A stretch of DNA of 64,000 nucleotides from Prinsepia uniflora (GCA_032719365.1 CM064862.1:7156001-7220000), one strand, 5' to 3'; counted from the stretch's first letter, positions 11,263 through 23,939 are shown. Translations and numbers: made by a program. Notes: a model not told the origin generated them from the letters alone.

Positions 11263-11841
11263 GTAAAATATCCAGGCCCAAAATATATCCACAAAAGGTT
11301 TTTTGGGCTTCCATAATTGGGCTTATCTAGAATAAACAAGTGATTCTAGATTAATCTTAAAGTGCATGAATCTAAGATGCATGTAGAAGGTTCATGAAGG
11401 AAGTAGGTGGATCCATAAATGAAGTAGGTGGGTGGATGGAGCATTAATGAAGGCATCTAGATGGTTCCTCCTTGGCCTATATAAGGAGAGGTCATTTGTT
11501 CATTCCATCAATCTCATCCAAGAGAAACATCTTCCTCCAAGTAGAGAGTAAAGAGTGCCCACTCCAAGTTGAGAATGTTGAGTGTTGAGTGTTGTAGTGT
11601 TGGTAGCAAAACAAGTGTGTGAGAGAGAGAGTTTCCTTCAAGTAGTGTTCTTGAAGTTGTGAATCTCTTTGTACCCCTAATTTCATTAGTGGAGGTTCTT
11701 GTTGTTGTTGCCCCGTGGACGTAGGCATCTTGCCGAACCACGTTATATTCGGTGTTCTCTATTCCTTGCTCTTTTATTTCCTTGCATATTTATCCTTTTG
11801 AGGTTTGAGTTATTATTTCCATTCTACTACTTTCCCCAACA
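11262..11841 (+). mobile_element. Copia 5' LTR
   Basis: A 580-bp segment from TGTAAAATATCC to CCCCAACA, directly before the primer binding site. A TATATAAGGAG motif near 11478 is a likely LTR promoter TATA box. No 3' LTR partner remains. Confidence 0.75.
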
Positions 11842-11842
11842 G

Positions 11843-11854
11843 TGGTATCAGAGC
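11843..11854 (+). other. primer binding site (initiator tRNA-Met)
   Basis: TGGTATCAGAGC one base after the LTR end is complementary to the 3' end of plant initiator tRNA-Met, the standard Copia primer. Confidence 0.9.
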
Positions 11855-11876
11855 TCTAGGTTCGTTGAGAGTTAGA

Positions 11877-13325
11877 ATGGAAGGCTCAAGGAGTACCATG
11901 GTTCGACTCAACCACTCCAATTGGATTACATGGAAGCCGAGAATGGAGGACATTCTCTATTGCAAGGATCTGCATGAGCCCATAGAAGGAGAGGAAGGCA
12001 AACCTGAGAATATGGGAGATACTGAATGGAAGAAATTGAATCGCAAGGCTATTGGTCACATTCGTGAATGGGTGGATGATAGTGTGTTCCACCATGTGTC
12101 CAACGAGACTGACGCCCATGCTCTTTGGTTGAAGTTGGAGTCATTGTTCGAGCAAAAGACCGCCTCCAAGAAAGCGTTTCTCATCAAGGAGCTTGTTAAT
12201 ATGAAGTATAAGAAGGGGGTAAGGGTGACTGAGCACCTCAACAACTTCCAAAGTATTGTCAATCAATTGGCCACGATGGACATGAAGATTGCGGATGAGC
12301 TTCAAGCGTTGTTGCTTCTTGGATCTTTGCCTGACAGCTGGGAGACCTTTGTCATTACTGTAAGTAACTCTGCTCCCAATGGTGTGTTATCTATGGATAA
12401 TGTTAAAGATAACATGTTAAATGAAGAAACTAGGAGGAAGTCCTCAAGTTCCGATAGTAGCCAAGTCTTTGTGACTGAGAATAGAGGAAGGAGCAAGAGT
12501 AAAGGTCCCAGTCGAGATCGTGGAAGAAGTGCAAGCCGTTCGAGGACACGATTCAATGGAAGGTGTCATAATTGCAATATCTATGGCCACATGATGAAGA
12601 ATTGCAACAGGCTAAAGAATAACAAGAAGGATGGGAAAGATGGCTCAACCTACCAAAAGAAGGAGGACACAACCAATACTGCCGCTACCATGTCCAGTCA
12701 AGCATGTGAGTTGTTATCTCTTGATAGTGCATGCCTACATGCCGATGAAGATAAAAACATTCCTTGGGTAGTTGATTCTGGAGCATCTTTCCATGCCACG
12801 GCGCACTCGGAGTTCTTTACCACATACAAAGCTGGAGACTTTGGAAAAGTGAAGATGGGCAATGATAGTTATTCCAAGATATCAGGAATAGGTGATGTTT
12901 TGTTTCAGACCGATTTGGGCAACAAGCTGTTGTTGAAAGATGTGAGACATGTTCCTGGTTTACGTCTCAATCTAATGTCAACCGGCGTACTTGATCAACA
13001 AGGGTTTCATCATCATGGAGGTGATCGAAAATGGAGGCTTACCAAGGGATCGCTAGTTGTTGCTAGAGGGAAGTTGTGTTGCACCCTCTACAAGACATAT
13101 GACAAGATTTGCAAAGGAAAGTTGAATGTCGCAGACGATTCTTCTCCAAATTTATGGCACAAGAGGTTAGGTCACATGAGTGAGAAGGGATTGCAAGTTT
13201 TGGCAAAGAAGTCTCTTATTCCCTTTGCCAAAGATATCTCACTAGACTCTTGTGATTATTGTTTATATGACAAACAACATCAAGTTAGTGACCACATCGG
13301 AAAGGACAATTTAGGGTCCAGTTGA
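11877..13325 (+). pseudogene. Copia gag-protease polyprotein, 3' truncated
   Basis: The frame is intact for 482 codons from ATG at 11877, the first start giving a canonical Copia gag (LNHSNW.TWK). Residues about 10-210 form the UBN2/Ty1-Copia gag region. They are followed by an RS-rich basic linker, a CCHC zinc knuckle at residues 230-243 (CHNCNIYGHMMKNC) and the aspartic protease signature DSGAS at residue 300. A GAG-pre-integrase domain begins LWHKRLGH near residue 426 and includes CDYC at 459-462. Copia homology ends after KQHQVS (residue 471, base 13289). The last 11 residues are read from L1 sequence on the opposite strand to its coding sense. The family (TNT1-94-like) normally continues for about another 850 residues, so the protein cannot support transposition. 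Confidence 0.9.
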
Positions 13326-13363
13326 CTTTATATATCACAATACATAAGCTAATGGGCCGATAT
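13290..13363. repeat. ~75-bp direct repeat, right copy
   Basis: Second copy of the L1-derived sequence at 11187-11262, beginning exactly where Copia homology ends. Confidence 0.85.
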
Positions 13364-14200
13364 TCATTAACTAATGTCAGAACCTTCAGTTTGGGGATTA
13401 GTGCAATTAAAATATGATTATAGTTGCGAACACTGCCAAGTCCATTTAAATTTTGCAAACAAGTGTTACTTACCTCGTCGCCGATTACATGCCAGTAGCG
13501 TTGACAAAAGAGAGCCAGCATTCCATCATGTCCAAGGGCTTTATTAGGGTACATATGTTTCAAAGCATGCTCCAACTCCATTTTAGTGAATGGCTCAAGT
13601 AGAACCTGATTCATAGAAACAGACACACAAGGAGTTATAGTCTCCAAAATTCTATCCAGACCTTGCCCTCCTATTTGAGTGAACAAACATGAGAAGGAGT
13701 CACAAAACATGGTCCCGATAACAGAAGAATCTGTTTGCCACACACGGTTATGATAAAAAAGTCCTTTGATTTGATTGTGTCGACCTCAGGCACCTACTTT
13801 TTCATGAAAAAACTTTGTATTTCTATCCCTTGCTTTCAACCATTCCACCCTAGATCTTTGCTTCCACATTGTTTCCTCCGTTCCAACCAGCAATCAATTT
13901 GCTTTACCAAAACAGTTTTCCTTGAAAGGCCATATATATGCCGTTTTACTATGACATAGAGAGTTCAGTCAGGCGTGAGCTTGCAGTAATTTCTATTTGA
14001 TAGAGCCATAGTGAACACGACTCCAATGCGAAAGTCGTCTCGCACATCTATGGATTCAAGAGGCGGTAGTATGACCACCATCCAGACAATTCCATTCAGT
14101 TTTAATCTCCTCTTCACATTTCTCCTCTTGCACCCAGACATGCTCATATTGGAAACGACATTCAAACTTAGGCAATTTTGTTGTTAGATTATATATTAAT
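13290..14200 (-). pseudogene. L1 LINE pol fragment, region before and at the start of RT
   Basis: Minus-strand frames read FQYEHVWVQEEKCEEEI (near 14100-14165), MWKQRSRVEWLKARDRNTKFFHEK (near 13810-13880), then a long frame 13285-13743. That frame carries NKALGHDGMLALF and LIALIPK..VNEYRPISLC, the N-terminal RT motifs of plant L1 ORF2. Stops separate these blocks. The endonuclease domain is not recognisable upstream. This is the 5'-most preserved part of the LINE whose remainder lies at 10563-11262 and 7905-8802. Confidence 0.85.
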
Positions 14201-17067
14201 TTATATTCTGCATTCATATATGGTACTTCTCTTAATTTATCCAAATTGAAAAGTAAAATAATATTTTAAGGGAATCACTTTTTTTTTTGGTCAGACAATT
14301 AAGGAGATTACTTAACCACATTTATTTTCTTATACGATTACTTACTTCAATAAATATATCATTCTCTAAAAAAGACAAATTTATATTTTGATTTATAGTA
14401 TGTTATTCTCCTTTCGAATACCTAGTTGGTCAATTTTATTTTTTTAACTTCAATGAACACCACTCTTTAAAAAAAAAAGGCAAAATTATATTTTGATTTA
14501 TAGTATGTTATTCTCTTTTCGAATCCCTAGTTGGTTTTTTTTTTGGGTTAAAAATACTCAATTGGTCTAATGGCATCAATTTCCACCTTATTCGATATTA
14601 TTACTCTTTTTTTATCGACACTTTACTCTAAAATTAAATTAAATGAAAAAAAATAAGTCAATCGCTGAATATTAATTAAATTGAGTAGATGTTATTATTT
14701 TAATTTGACAATGTTTGATTTGTTTCTATTTTTGCATGATTTATTTATAACAAAAACGAAATTACCAGACCAATAATTGTAAAACAAAAATTTGGCAAAC
14801 TCGACCATTTTCTTACCTTGAAAAATATATGATTATTTTTCTACAATGAACACAAAAACCGATCATTTTTTTTTTGTGGAAACAAAAACGATCATTTGAA
14901 CAATGGATGAATTAAACTCATAACCCGTCAATTAATTACAACTCTTCAAACTTGTGAACAAAGGGAGCATGATTTCAAATAAGTGTAATTAATTAACTCA
15001 GTACGTGATGCCATGATAACTTAATAGCCATGCTTAATTAATTTCTGCATGCTCTAATCATCAAAATATATCCCTTTCTCTACCTTTCTCCTCTTCATCC
15101 TATAATTAGCCTTAATTCAAAAGTCTAAATCATATATAGTTTCTTTTTATCTTGCGCCTTTAATCCCACTTTAATTAGTTTCACCTAAAGGCCCTCTCAT
15201 TCTTTATATAATTTTATTGTAAGATCAACTAATTCTAATTTTATTGGCCAAAATTATGAAATTTGTGACCAAAAAAATATAATTTCGTTTGATGATAATT
15301 CCAATTTTTATAATTCTTTCCATTCTTTATTTATTTTTCTCTCCATGCTACCATTTTTTCCCATTCTTTCCGTTTTTTTATTTTGATATTTTTTACATGT
15401 CTCATGCATAAAAAAAAATAGAAAAACTTATAAAGACAATACTAGTTGTGTAATAATTAAGGTATATGCATAAAAGGGAAGTGGTCATCCATAAATAGGG
15501 GTTCATGTGATATGGGGTTCCCCTTAATTTAATGTTCCTGATAATCCCTCTTCCCAACCAGCAACCACATGATCCTTTGCATATTTTAAAGAGTGCTACA
15601 CGTATTATATAGTCCTGGACCTCAAGTAATTAAAATACGTACTCGGTACTCATAGAGAATCCTTATTTTCCCCAAGTATTATTAAAATGTGGTAGATAAA
15701 AAGAAAATTAATAAAGGAAACTTTGTAGCTCACATACACATTATGCCTTGCTTTTAATTATAGGTGTGTTGGGAGGAGGAGTTGGTGGGTCTACAGATAA
15801 CAGACTCAATTTATTTTGCGGGTCAACATTCACTATCATAATCATCCCATTGCATGCCCATTTCAACTTCACTAAAATATATAATAAAATTGTGGAACTA
15901 TCTCTAATTGGCTAGTTAGAAGAAATTTAAGTTAAATTTAGTACATAGAAAATTAGAAATAGAAGAAAAAATATACATGAGGAGAGAGACGAGCTCCCAT
16001 TCTTTTAATTTATTAATTATCACTATTTTTATAATCAATTAGCACGATTCTAAACATCCATTTTTAGTTACCAAAATTACATAGTAATTACCTGATTACA
16101 AATTTAATATTAAATAAAAAAAATTATTGTTAATAGCAGATATCCCTAAACTTATTTAAGTATGTAAGGATATTTCTTCTATTAAATTCCTCAATAATTT
16201 CTATTAAGAATAAGGGTTTAATAAAAATCATTAATATATAAATTTAACAGAATGACTATCCTTACATATGTAAACATAATTTTGAGATATATGCTAATAT
16301 TAATAGTATTAAGTTTAGGAACGATAACTAAAACTAGTGTAAAAATAGACACACTCACAATCATTTTTTTTTCAGGTAAAATATGACTATCAAACGAGGA
16401 TATAAACGATGATACTTTAAAAAAATATGTGATTAATGATGATTTCCACAAGTCTAATCATCTCTTCTGTACGATAACATATTGTTCTATTGAAAATAAA
16501 AAATCTCAAGATGCTTGGTTACTAAAAAGTTTTTCACGGTACTTACAATTGACAAGAATAAAAGATATAATTCATGTATAATTTTGTGCGTGATCAAAGT
16601 AATAACCCATAAATCAGAGAACATGGAAATAATAAAATTAGCCCATTTTTCTCACATCTTATATATTTATTACCAAACCCAATGTAAATGAATTAAAAGC
16701 AGCCATGGTCCTGTCACAAACAGTGAAGGTAGCAGACCAAGTCCAAGTCCAATTCCTTTATTTTTTTTCTTTTGAATTTTTTTATGTCTCATATGAACTG
16801 GCAAAAGGAGATAAAGAAGGCAAGCTTAATTGAAGGTTTCTGTCTATTAGTTCAGGAAAAAAAAAAAGGGTTTCTGTCTATTAGAAAAAAAAAAAAAAAA
16901 ATTGAAGGTTTCTGTCTCAATCTTCCACCTCCTTCCTTTCCCATAAGATGCAGATTTTAAGGTGAGACCCTCACCACAAAATCAGATTATATTCATATTA
17001 TCTTCCCTTCCCTTCCCTTCTCATTTACAAAATTTCAACCACCAAAACAAACAGATCCATTTCTCTC

Positions 17068-17076
<9 letters not shown>
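14201..17076. other. AT-rich intergenic region
   Basis: About 2.9 kb of AT-rich sequence with many A and T homopolymers and no credible open frame. Short imperfect duplications occur, for example an ATTTTGATTTATAGTATG block near 14390 and 14490. The last few hundred bases presumably hold the promoter of the DUF868 gene. No TATA box could be chosen with confidence. Confidence 0.6.

Positions 17077-17107
<31 letters not shown>
17077..17107 (+). repeat. (CT)n microsatellite in the 5' leader of the DUF868 gene
   Basis: About 15 CT units end 46 bp before the start codon. Pyrimidine-rich tracts of this kind are common in plant 5' UTRs. Confidence 0.85.
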
Positions 17108-17152
17108 AATTGGTGCCTGCAGGGTTTTTGAGAATTGTTGTTTTCATACAAA

Positions 17153-18106
17153 ATGAGAGAGAATTTCTCTTGTTTTAGTGAAAATGCAATAAATGTTGTG
17201 TCACACCCTTCATGTTCTAGCAATGCAAACACAGCTTGTGTGTCTCCGGCGTCAACTCCCTCAGTGCAAAATGCAGTCTCATATGTCTACAAAGTCACCC
17301 TCTCCACCAAAAAGCAGGTTTTGGTGACAGTCTCATGGTGCAAGAACCACTATGCACAAGGCCTCACCATTAAATTTGGTGATGATGAAAATGATCATCC
17401 ATCATCATCATCGTCGTCGTCGTCGTCATCATTCAAGTTGAACATGAATTCGCGTCTCTTTCGAAAGAAAAAGGGTACCAAACTTCTCGAATCTGATAAT
17501 TCGAAGATGGAAATCTTTTGGGACTTGTCCAAAGCCAAGTATGAAGCCACTGGCCCTGAGCCTATTGATGGGTTTTGCATTTTGGTTATGGTTGACACAG
17601 AGATAGCCCTGATTTTAGGTGACATGGCTGAAGAATTTGTGAGCAAGAAGTTCAAGAACACTAGTTGTACTATTGCTAGGGTTTCTTTGGTCGCAAGGCA
17701 AGAGCATTGTTCCGGAAATGCTCTTTATTCGACCAAGGCTCAATTCAGTGACAAAGGCATTGTTCATGACATTTTGATCAGATGTGGTGGAGAAAATGAA
17801 GGCTTGAAGCATCCAGTTTTATTAGTTTCGATCGATAAAAAGACGGTGGTTCGGGTGAAGAGGCTGCAGTGGAATTTTAGGGGGAATCAGTCAATTTTTG
17901 TTGATGGGTTGGTTGTTGATTTGTTATGGGATGTTCATAATTGGTTCTTCAATCCTTCAACCTCAAGGTATGCAGTGTTTATGTTCAGAACTAGAAGTGG
18001 GATGGACAGCAGATTGTGGTTGGAAGAGAAGATGCATATCGTGGGCAAAGAGCCAGACAAGGCTCATGAGTTCTCCTTGTTGATCTATGCCTGCAAGAGC
18101 TCATAG
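17153..18106 (+). CDS. DUF868 family protein
   Basis: An intact single-exon frame of 317 residues from ATG at 17153 (MRENFSCFSENAINVV) to TAG at 18106. Codons upstream of this ATG begin with TTG, so this is the first in-frame ATG. The whole protein matches the plant-specific DUF868 family as I know it. It has an N-terminal CF.ENAI segment, then an NAVSYVYKVTLS.KKQVLVTVSWCKN block, FWDLSKAKYE near residue 125, and a C-terminal RTRSGMDSRLW..EK block. A run of ten serines (residues 84-93) is encoded by a TCA/TCG microsatellite. There is no signal peptide or membrane segment. The function of this family is not established, and length and single-exon structure are usual for it. Confidence 0.93.
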   Translation: MRENFSCFSENAINVVSHPSCSSNANTACVSPASTPSVQNAVSYVYKVTLSTKKQVLVTVSWCKNHYAQGLTIKFGDDENDHPSSSSSSSSSSFKLNMNSRLFRKKKGTKLLESDNSKMEIFWDLSKAKYEATGPEPIDGFCILVMVDTEIALILGDMAEEFVSKKFKNTSCTIARVSLVARQEHCSGNALYSTKAQFSDKGIVHDILIRCGGENEGLKHPVLLVSIDKKTVVRVKRLQWNFRGNQSIFVDGLVVDLLWDVHNWFFNPSTSRYAVFMFRTRSGMDSRLWLEEKMHIVGKEPDKAHEFSLLIYACKSS

Positions 18107-19690
18107 TCAATTTTGCTGAACTCTTGTTTTTCCTTTGGTTAATTCTTGACATCTATGGTTTGTTAATGTTATATATAATCTAATTTTCTAATTTTCTTTT
18201 CTTCCAAGAGAGGCAGATACTAATTCTTTGGTCATTTATATGGTACCAATATAATTTTATTCATGTTTGAGGAATGTGATCGTAGATAGATACGAATTTG
18301 CAGGTTTTCTTGATTTCTCTCTATTAGAAATGACTTTACAAAGTGTAGATTTTGTGTGTGTTCATTATGGGTTTTTTTTTTTCTATAAAAAAAAAACTGA
18401 AATTTGATATTTTAATTCAAGTAGTTGAAATATTAATAGTTCAAGACTTTCGTGTAGAGTGTTATATACTTAGTTAAGATCGAGGTGTAACTGTATAAGG
18501 TTTAAAAAATTTAAAAGGAAAAAGTGAAAGATACCAAGTTCTATATCACCGGAAGATTTATTCTCATTATAAAAAAACAAAGGGGACATATCAATGAAGA
18601 TTTGCTTAAAGGACAAGTGGGATTTTTCTTTTTGTTTTTTGTTTTTTGAGTACCAATGATATATAATTGATATTCAGGCTTGTAGTTGTAAGAATGATAT
18701 AAAGTTTATGGATTTGGATCTCCCCATAATGATCAGTGTATTATTGAAAAGAGATGATTGATTAGTAGTTATTGCTTTATATAGAATTATGCACGATTAA
18801 TGATGCTTGCTTTATTGTTCAAAATGAAAGGGAAATTATTTAATTTAATTTATTTATTTATTTATTCCGGAGTTTATGAGCGAAAAGAAAAAAATAATAA
18901 GCTGATTTTTGGGCCAGATCCTTCAGTCAAGGAAGCCAACTCATTCACACGCCCCTTTTATTAACAAGCCAATAAAAAATAAGATTGATTTAATTTGATA
19001 CCAAAAGTCTTTGAGTAAGTTGTTCAGGTGACTGAAGCTTGAAATGGCCAATTTTAAAATAGGATTTAAAATATTTCAAACAAGTCCTCCAATCACCGTT
19101 TAGTTTAGTGATCGATAATTAATAAATTAGTGCTTTTTATTTAGTTAGAGGTAGTGAATTCAATTCATTTGGACTTTGAACATATAAAGTCGAAAGCTAA
19201 ATGAGCAAAAAACCTGCCGATGATTAAGCGACCTACATTGTGTAAATTAAAAAGGTCAAAAGTCACTTTTGAGTTTGGATGTATGTAATTTACTTTTTTT
19301 TTTCTTTTTCATTTTAGTCCATCACCGATTTTAATTTTATAGTTTCATATTCATAATAAATCAAGAACACGTCTAAATTTTTATCAAATTATTTAACGGA
19401 ATATTTTTATAGTCCAATTATGAATGGATATTTTTGTTATATTATAATTATATATCTTTTTTTTGTTACAATACAATTGCATATCCTTATTCTTTGCTAC
19501 TTGATGCTTGAAAATGATATTGTAGTTTACATTGTAACCCAAGCATAAAAATATAAAACACGAGCAAGAAAAGAAATAAACGATATCTAACTTAGATGAA
19601 ATACCCTATTATGTGAGGTGTATGTCCTTATTCCGTTAAATCAACCATATTGAAATTATATGGACTAAAGTGGGGAAGGGAATAAACTAT
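18107..19690. other. AT-rich intergenic region downstream of the DUF868 gene
   Basis: The 3' UTR and intergenic sequence, with poly-A/T runs and no open frame of note. I see no RNA gene or repeat with clear ends. Confidence 0.6.
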
Positions 19691-20172
19691 TGTTGAAACA
19701 AGAAATGTTTCAACGGTCGATTACTGGTCGCCCAATCACTAAGTGATGTGTGTCCTTCCTTGTAACCTGTAAACTAGGAGAGTCGTGAATCTTTCGTTAG
19801 TACAGACACTGATGTGCCGGCCTAAGGTTCTCCGACGATCAAGTTTATAATTTTGCTCGTAAGAGGAAATAATAAATGATAAGTTTGACAGAGTAATAGT
19901 GAATAGTAAATATTAGTTATCTTTATTGGGAAATGTGTATCCCTTATATATGAGTGAGAGATGTTCAATTCTCATAGTTTCGATGTGAGACAAATACTCC
20001 TTGATTTGCGTGCTAACATGTGTTATGCATATCGAGAGTGAAGATACTTCCACGTATCATCCCGTCTTGAGCCCATTATTGTGGCTATGTAAGCAACATG
20101 GGCTTGTGCCATGTTTAGTATTTGAGTTTTAGGTATACAGTCCCGTGAGTTTGATCAGATATGATGTCAACA
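19691..20172. mobile_element. probable small solo LTR
   Basis: A 482-bp unit begins TGTTGAAAC and ends GATGTCAACA, giving short inverted TGTTGA/TCAACA ends typical of LTRs. The flanking pentamers ACTAT and ATTAT match at four of five positions. An internal CCCTTATATATGAG could be a TATA region. No coding sequence is present. Strand is uncertain. Confidence 0.5.
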
Positions 20173-20429
20173 ATTATAAAGACTAAAAATGGCTTTTAGC
20201 CAATTAAAATTTACATTTAAATGATCTCATGAATTATATTAACTACCGAAACTAACAATACGAATTCGTATAAATAAAGATAATTATTTATATTTATGTT
20301 AATTTTAATATTTAGTGACTGATGATTTATGATGTGTACCAAAGTGAAATTTGAAATGGTTACTTATTATTGTGAGGATAGGGCCAAAAGCTACAAAGGA
20401 ATGCAAAAAAAATACTGGGGTGGTATCCT
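20173..20429. other. short AT-rich spacer
   Basis: Nothing recognisable. Confidence 0.5.
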
Positions 20430-20981
20430 TCACTTAGGCCTCGTCATTGGGCCGGGTCGGGCAAGCCCGGCCCAAATTTTTTGGGCTTGGGCCGGGCCGG
20501 GTCGGGCGGACTTGATCATAAATATGAAAGCCCATGCCCTTTGTCGGGCCGGGTTTGGGCCGGGCTTTTATCGGGCTTTACGGGTCGGGCCTACTAAGCC
20601 CACTTGAGTCGGCCCTACTAAGCACATTTGTACCTACCTAGTTGTGAAAAAAAAAATTGAGTTGAGCTTAAATATTATTATCGAATATTGAAATAAATTA
20701 AGGAGGGGTACTATTGGATTTGGAGAATTGACTTAACTTTTCGACCATAAAGCCGGGATAGGATAAAAAGGTCGCTAAGAGAGTCAGAGACCTAGTGAGT
20801 TTTTTTGAATTTAGGGTTAGGGTTTGGTTTGAGCATTGGGCTTTTAAATGACACTAGGTTGAGATTTGGTTGAAGTTTTGCATTTTGGCTATGATAGTAG
20901 TAACAAGATTGGACTAGGTATTAATTCTTAATTTATAATTATTTTATATTTTCGGGCTTATAGGTCGGGTTTACCTGGGCG
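20430..20981. repeat. GGGCCGGGC-rich dispersed repeat, left part
   Basis: 20445-20610 is rich in repeated GGGCCGGG/CGGGCTT words in both orientations. Such sequence is seen in non-autonomous hAT-like repeats of plants. It is interrupted at 20986 by the LARD element and resumes at 30565 with the same word content. Terminal inverted repeats could not be matched, so the class is open. Confidence 0.5.
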
Positions 20982-20986
20982 GATCG

Positions 20987-23938
20987 TGACACGACCCATC
21001 CCAATCCCCCCGGGATTACCATGGAATGTGACGTGCTCCCGTCGGACAAGAGGCGTCCGACAAGGGATAACCGATTGCCTTTGCCCAACCGGGCTTTCAA
21101 AGTGCGTAAGGATCGATGGAGGAGGTGTGCGATGCTCAAGTCTCTGCTGCGGTCGTATCCGGAATCAACCTGAAGGGCATTAAAAACAAAAGCTGTGAGT
21201 GGACGAAAATAAACAAGTCTGTTAAAACATTTATAAGACATTTATGCCCCTCAGTAAAATCATATGCATGCACCAAAACCAATAATCCCATATTTATTTA
21301 GAAATAACCAATAGGGCCTTAGCCCGGAAACCAAAGCATAGTTTCAATTTCCAAAAGTAAATCCAAGAGTTATTTCATAAATCCAGTAATATGAACCATA
21401 AGGCATATAATATAAACTATAACCATTATTTTAGCCACTGCACTATACACTCCAATCCGACATCCCTGATGTCTGACGTCCCTGACGTCAATAAGGTCAC
21501 AATCACAAGGCTACGCGTGCCACTCGGGTCTCAATTTCCGAGTTCAATCCCCGAACCCCGTTCGGGTACAGCATCCCCGATGCTTAGCGTCATAGACGCT
21601 GGACGTACTAGACGTCCGTGACCTCTCCGGGGTACCTCGCCGGAGGAGACAATATAATATGGAAGGATCTATACAGTGCAGTACCAAATACATTTTATTG
21701 ATATCCACATGCAAAACATATAGGTATACATAGATAAAATCCGAACCAATCGTTACGTTTCATCAAACGGGTCTCATGCCCAAATACCGTGAAACGTGCC
21801 ATAACCGAAATATCATCAAAACCATTTATAGATTCCAGCATGTGAACATATATAAAATGTAAACCATGAAACATTTATTCAATTCCATTTTAGGGTCCCC
21901 GACCCGCAATCACATGTAGAAATCAACTGGGCCCCTGGCCCGATTCCACAAGTTAACTGGGCCCCTGGCCCGATCCACATGTTAACTGGGCCCCTGGCCC
22001 GATTTCATAGTTCAACTGGGCCCCTGGCCCGATTTTACATTATTCAAGTTCGTAACCGTTTCATGAAATCATATCCAACCACATTTATGGAAATCGGTGA
22101 AAATCCAGAAAATCTCGGTTTACGTGCAAATACGTAATTCACCTCGAAATGCGTGAAATCATTTTAAATTCACCGATATCCAAAGTAAATCATTTAATCA
22201 TAATTATAACAATCATAAAACAGTTATGCATGCATCGAATTTATGAAACCAATGTCCACTCACAGACCGTTTAACCGAGCGCCTCGATACGCGTGCCATA
22301 GGCCTTCCCGGGCCACCTCACTATCACCGGGACTCCCAATCCTGTTCAAATCAATTTAGAGGATCACTAACCTCATCATTAACATCCTATTCAAGTCCCG
22401 TAATTTTCCCGAATTTTTAAGTATTTTTAAACTGGATTTAAAACCTTCGGACATCCCGAACAATATCGAGACGGTGTCCGATCGACACGAAACCAATCCC
22501 AAAATGTTCGTTACAATGTATAGGATAAAAGTCATGTTGACCTCACCTCGAGATTCGTGCCCACGCGCCGTCACGCGCCGCCGTGAGTGGCTGCGCGTGA
22601 AAGCCACGCGCCTGCTACAGTGACTGCTACAGTCACCATCTTCACCCGAATGACTGGTAAACGGGTCTGATTACCCGCGATCTGACCCGGCCAGAAACCT
22701 GTCAATTCCCACTTAATTTCATTAATTCAAACAGCCAAAAGGATCGTCCTGTGTCTAATTATGGTTCTGTAAACTTAATTACACCCATAAATCCTTAATC
22801 CAACAATTCTCTCGAATTCAAACTCACGGTCAGAACATTCGAAACTCACACAAATCATCCTGGTTTTCAAATTAAAAGATACAGAAGCTTCGTATGACCT
22901 AACCAATCATTAATCCGTAACTAATTTCAGGAATTCTTACCCGTAGATGGTCGCCCTCAAGCTCCAAATTCCCCAGAAACTGGAACCTGCGTTCATGGCC
23001 AAACCGTGATCGATACCCTTGCCAATCGATACGGTTGAGTTCGTAATGAACCCAGAAGAGTATTACAGCCCTTGGTTTCATCCAAAACACCACACATTTT
23101 AAATTCTGATTTTCCCTCAATTTTTCCAGATTTCTCCAATCTCAGTTTCTCTCCAATTCGACAGTCCTCACTTGCCCAGAATGAATCCTCACGACTCACT
23201 CACAATTATTTTAATCCAATTCAGTTGTTTAAAGCACCCCAAATCATTCTTCAATCCTCTGTGTAAAGGTTCCCGCACTGGCCCGAAACCATTAAACAAA
23301 ACCAGTGTCCATGTTGTGCAATCAATTGCCAGCTCCCCACATGTGCGATCACACTTCAAAGCTGCTCCAAAACGGTCCATTAATTGATAAACAACCCATG
23401 GGATCGATCGCACAAAGTATCCCACCCACGGCTGCTCGATCAAACAGTACCCACCGTGTGAAATTACAATTCTGCCCTTGTGCAGAAAATTACCAAAATG
23501 CCCCTCACGCATCCTGACCCGTAACTCGGTCATACGGACTCCAATTGATGCGTGCCGCCTGTCTACGAACTCAGGGCATCGAGACCTTCCTAACGGTCCT
23601 CGGTCCTCGGCCATCGGACCTCCCGATCAAAAAGTCAACATTTTCCCATACATCGTCCAAATTACGAAAATGCCCCTGGACTTCCGTACATCATAACTTT
23701 CACCACGAACGTCGGAATCGAACGTGCCACCTGTCTATGAACTCGTGACGTCCCGAACTACGTCACGGTCATCGGTCAAAGTCCATTTGACCATCCGAAT
23801 TAAAAGTCAACGTTTTGCCCACGCCCAGGGGCAAAACGGTCATTTTGCACAATTCGTCCGAAATCGCTCAACTAATCCCAGATTAGTAAATCACAATTAA
23901 ATATTATTAAATCCCGATATTCAGGACGGGTCGTTACA
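20987..23938 (-). mobile_element. LARD 1 LTR (3' LTR in element sense)
   Basis: Plus-strand ends are TGACACGACCCATCCC and GACGGGTCGTTACA. It differs from its partner at about 21867 (T/G), 22410 (C/T) and 23817 (G/A), judged by direct reading. The 141-codon minus-strand frame at 23189-23614 is duplicated in the other LTR simply because the LTRs are copies. Confidence 0.93.
21925..22035 (-). repeat. four-copy tandem array inside LARD 1 LTR
   Basis: AACTGGGCCCCTGGCCCGAT occurs four times at about 25-30-bp intervals. The same array is at 28545-28656 in the other LTR. Confidence 0.9.
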
Positions 23939-23939
23939 A

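Larger units (their letters stand above)
11262..13289 (+). mobile_element. Copia LTR retrotransposon, truncated in the integrase leader
   Basis: The 5' LTR (11262-11841) is followed by a tRNA-iMet-type primer binding site and a gag-protease reading frame that stops being Copia at about 13289. Integrase core, RT, RNase H and the 3' LTR are absent. The element sits in the minus-strand L1 and is flanked by a 75-bp duplication of L1 sequence instead of the usual 5-bp TSD. The open gag frame suggests a fairly recent insertion followed by a deletion or recombination event. Confidence 0.85.

Noticed and set aside
17395..17661. Minus-strand frame with a run of aspartates
   Set aside because: Shadow of the serine codons in the DUF868 gene on the other strand.
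20445..20610. CpG island or promoter
   Set aside because: The GC richness comes from repeated GGGCCGGG words of a dispersed repeat, with no gene nearby.
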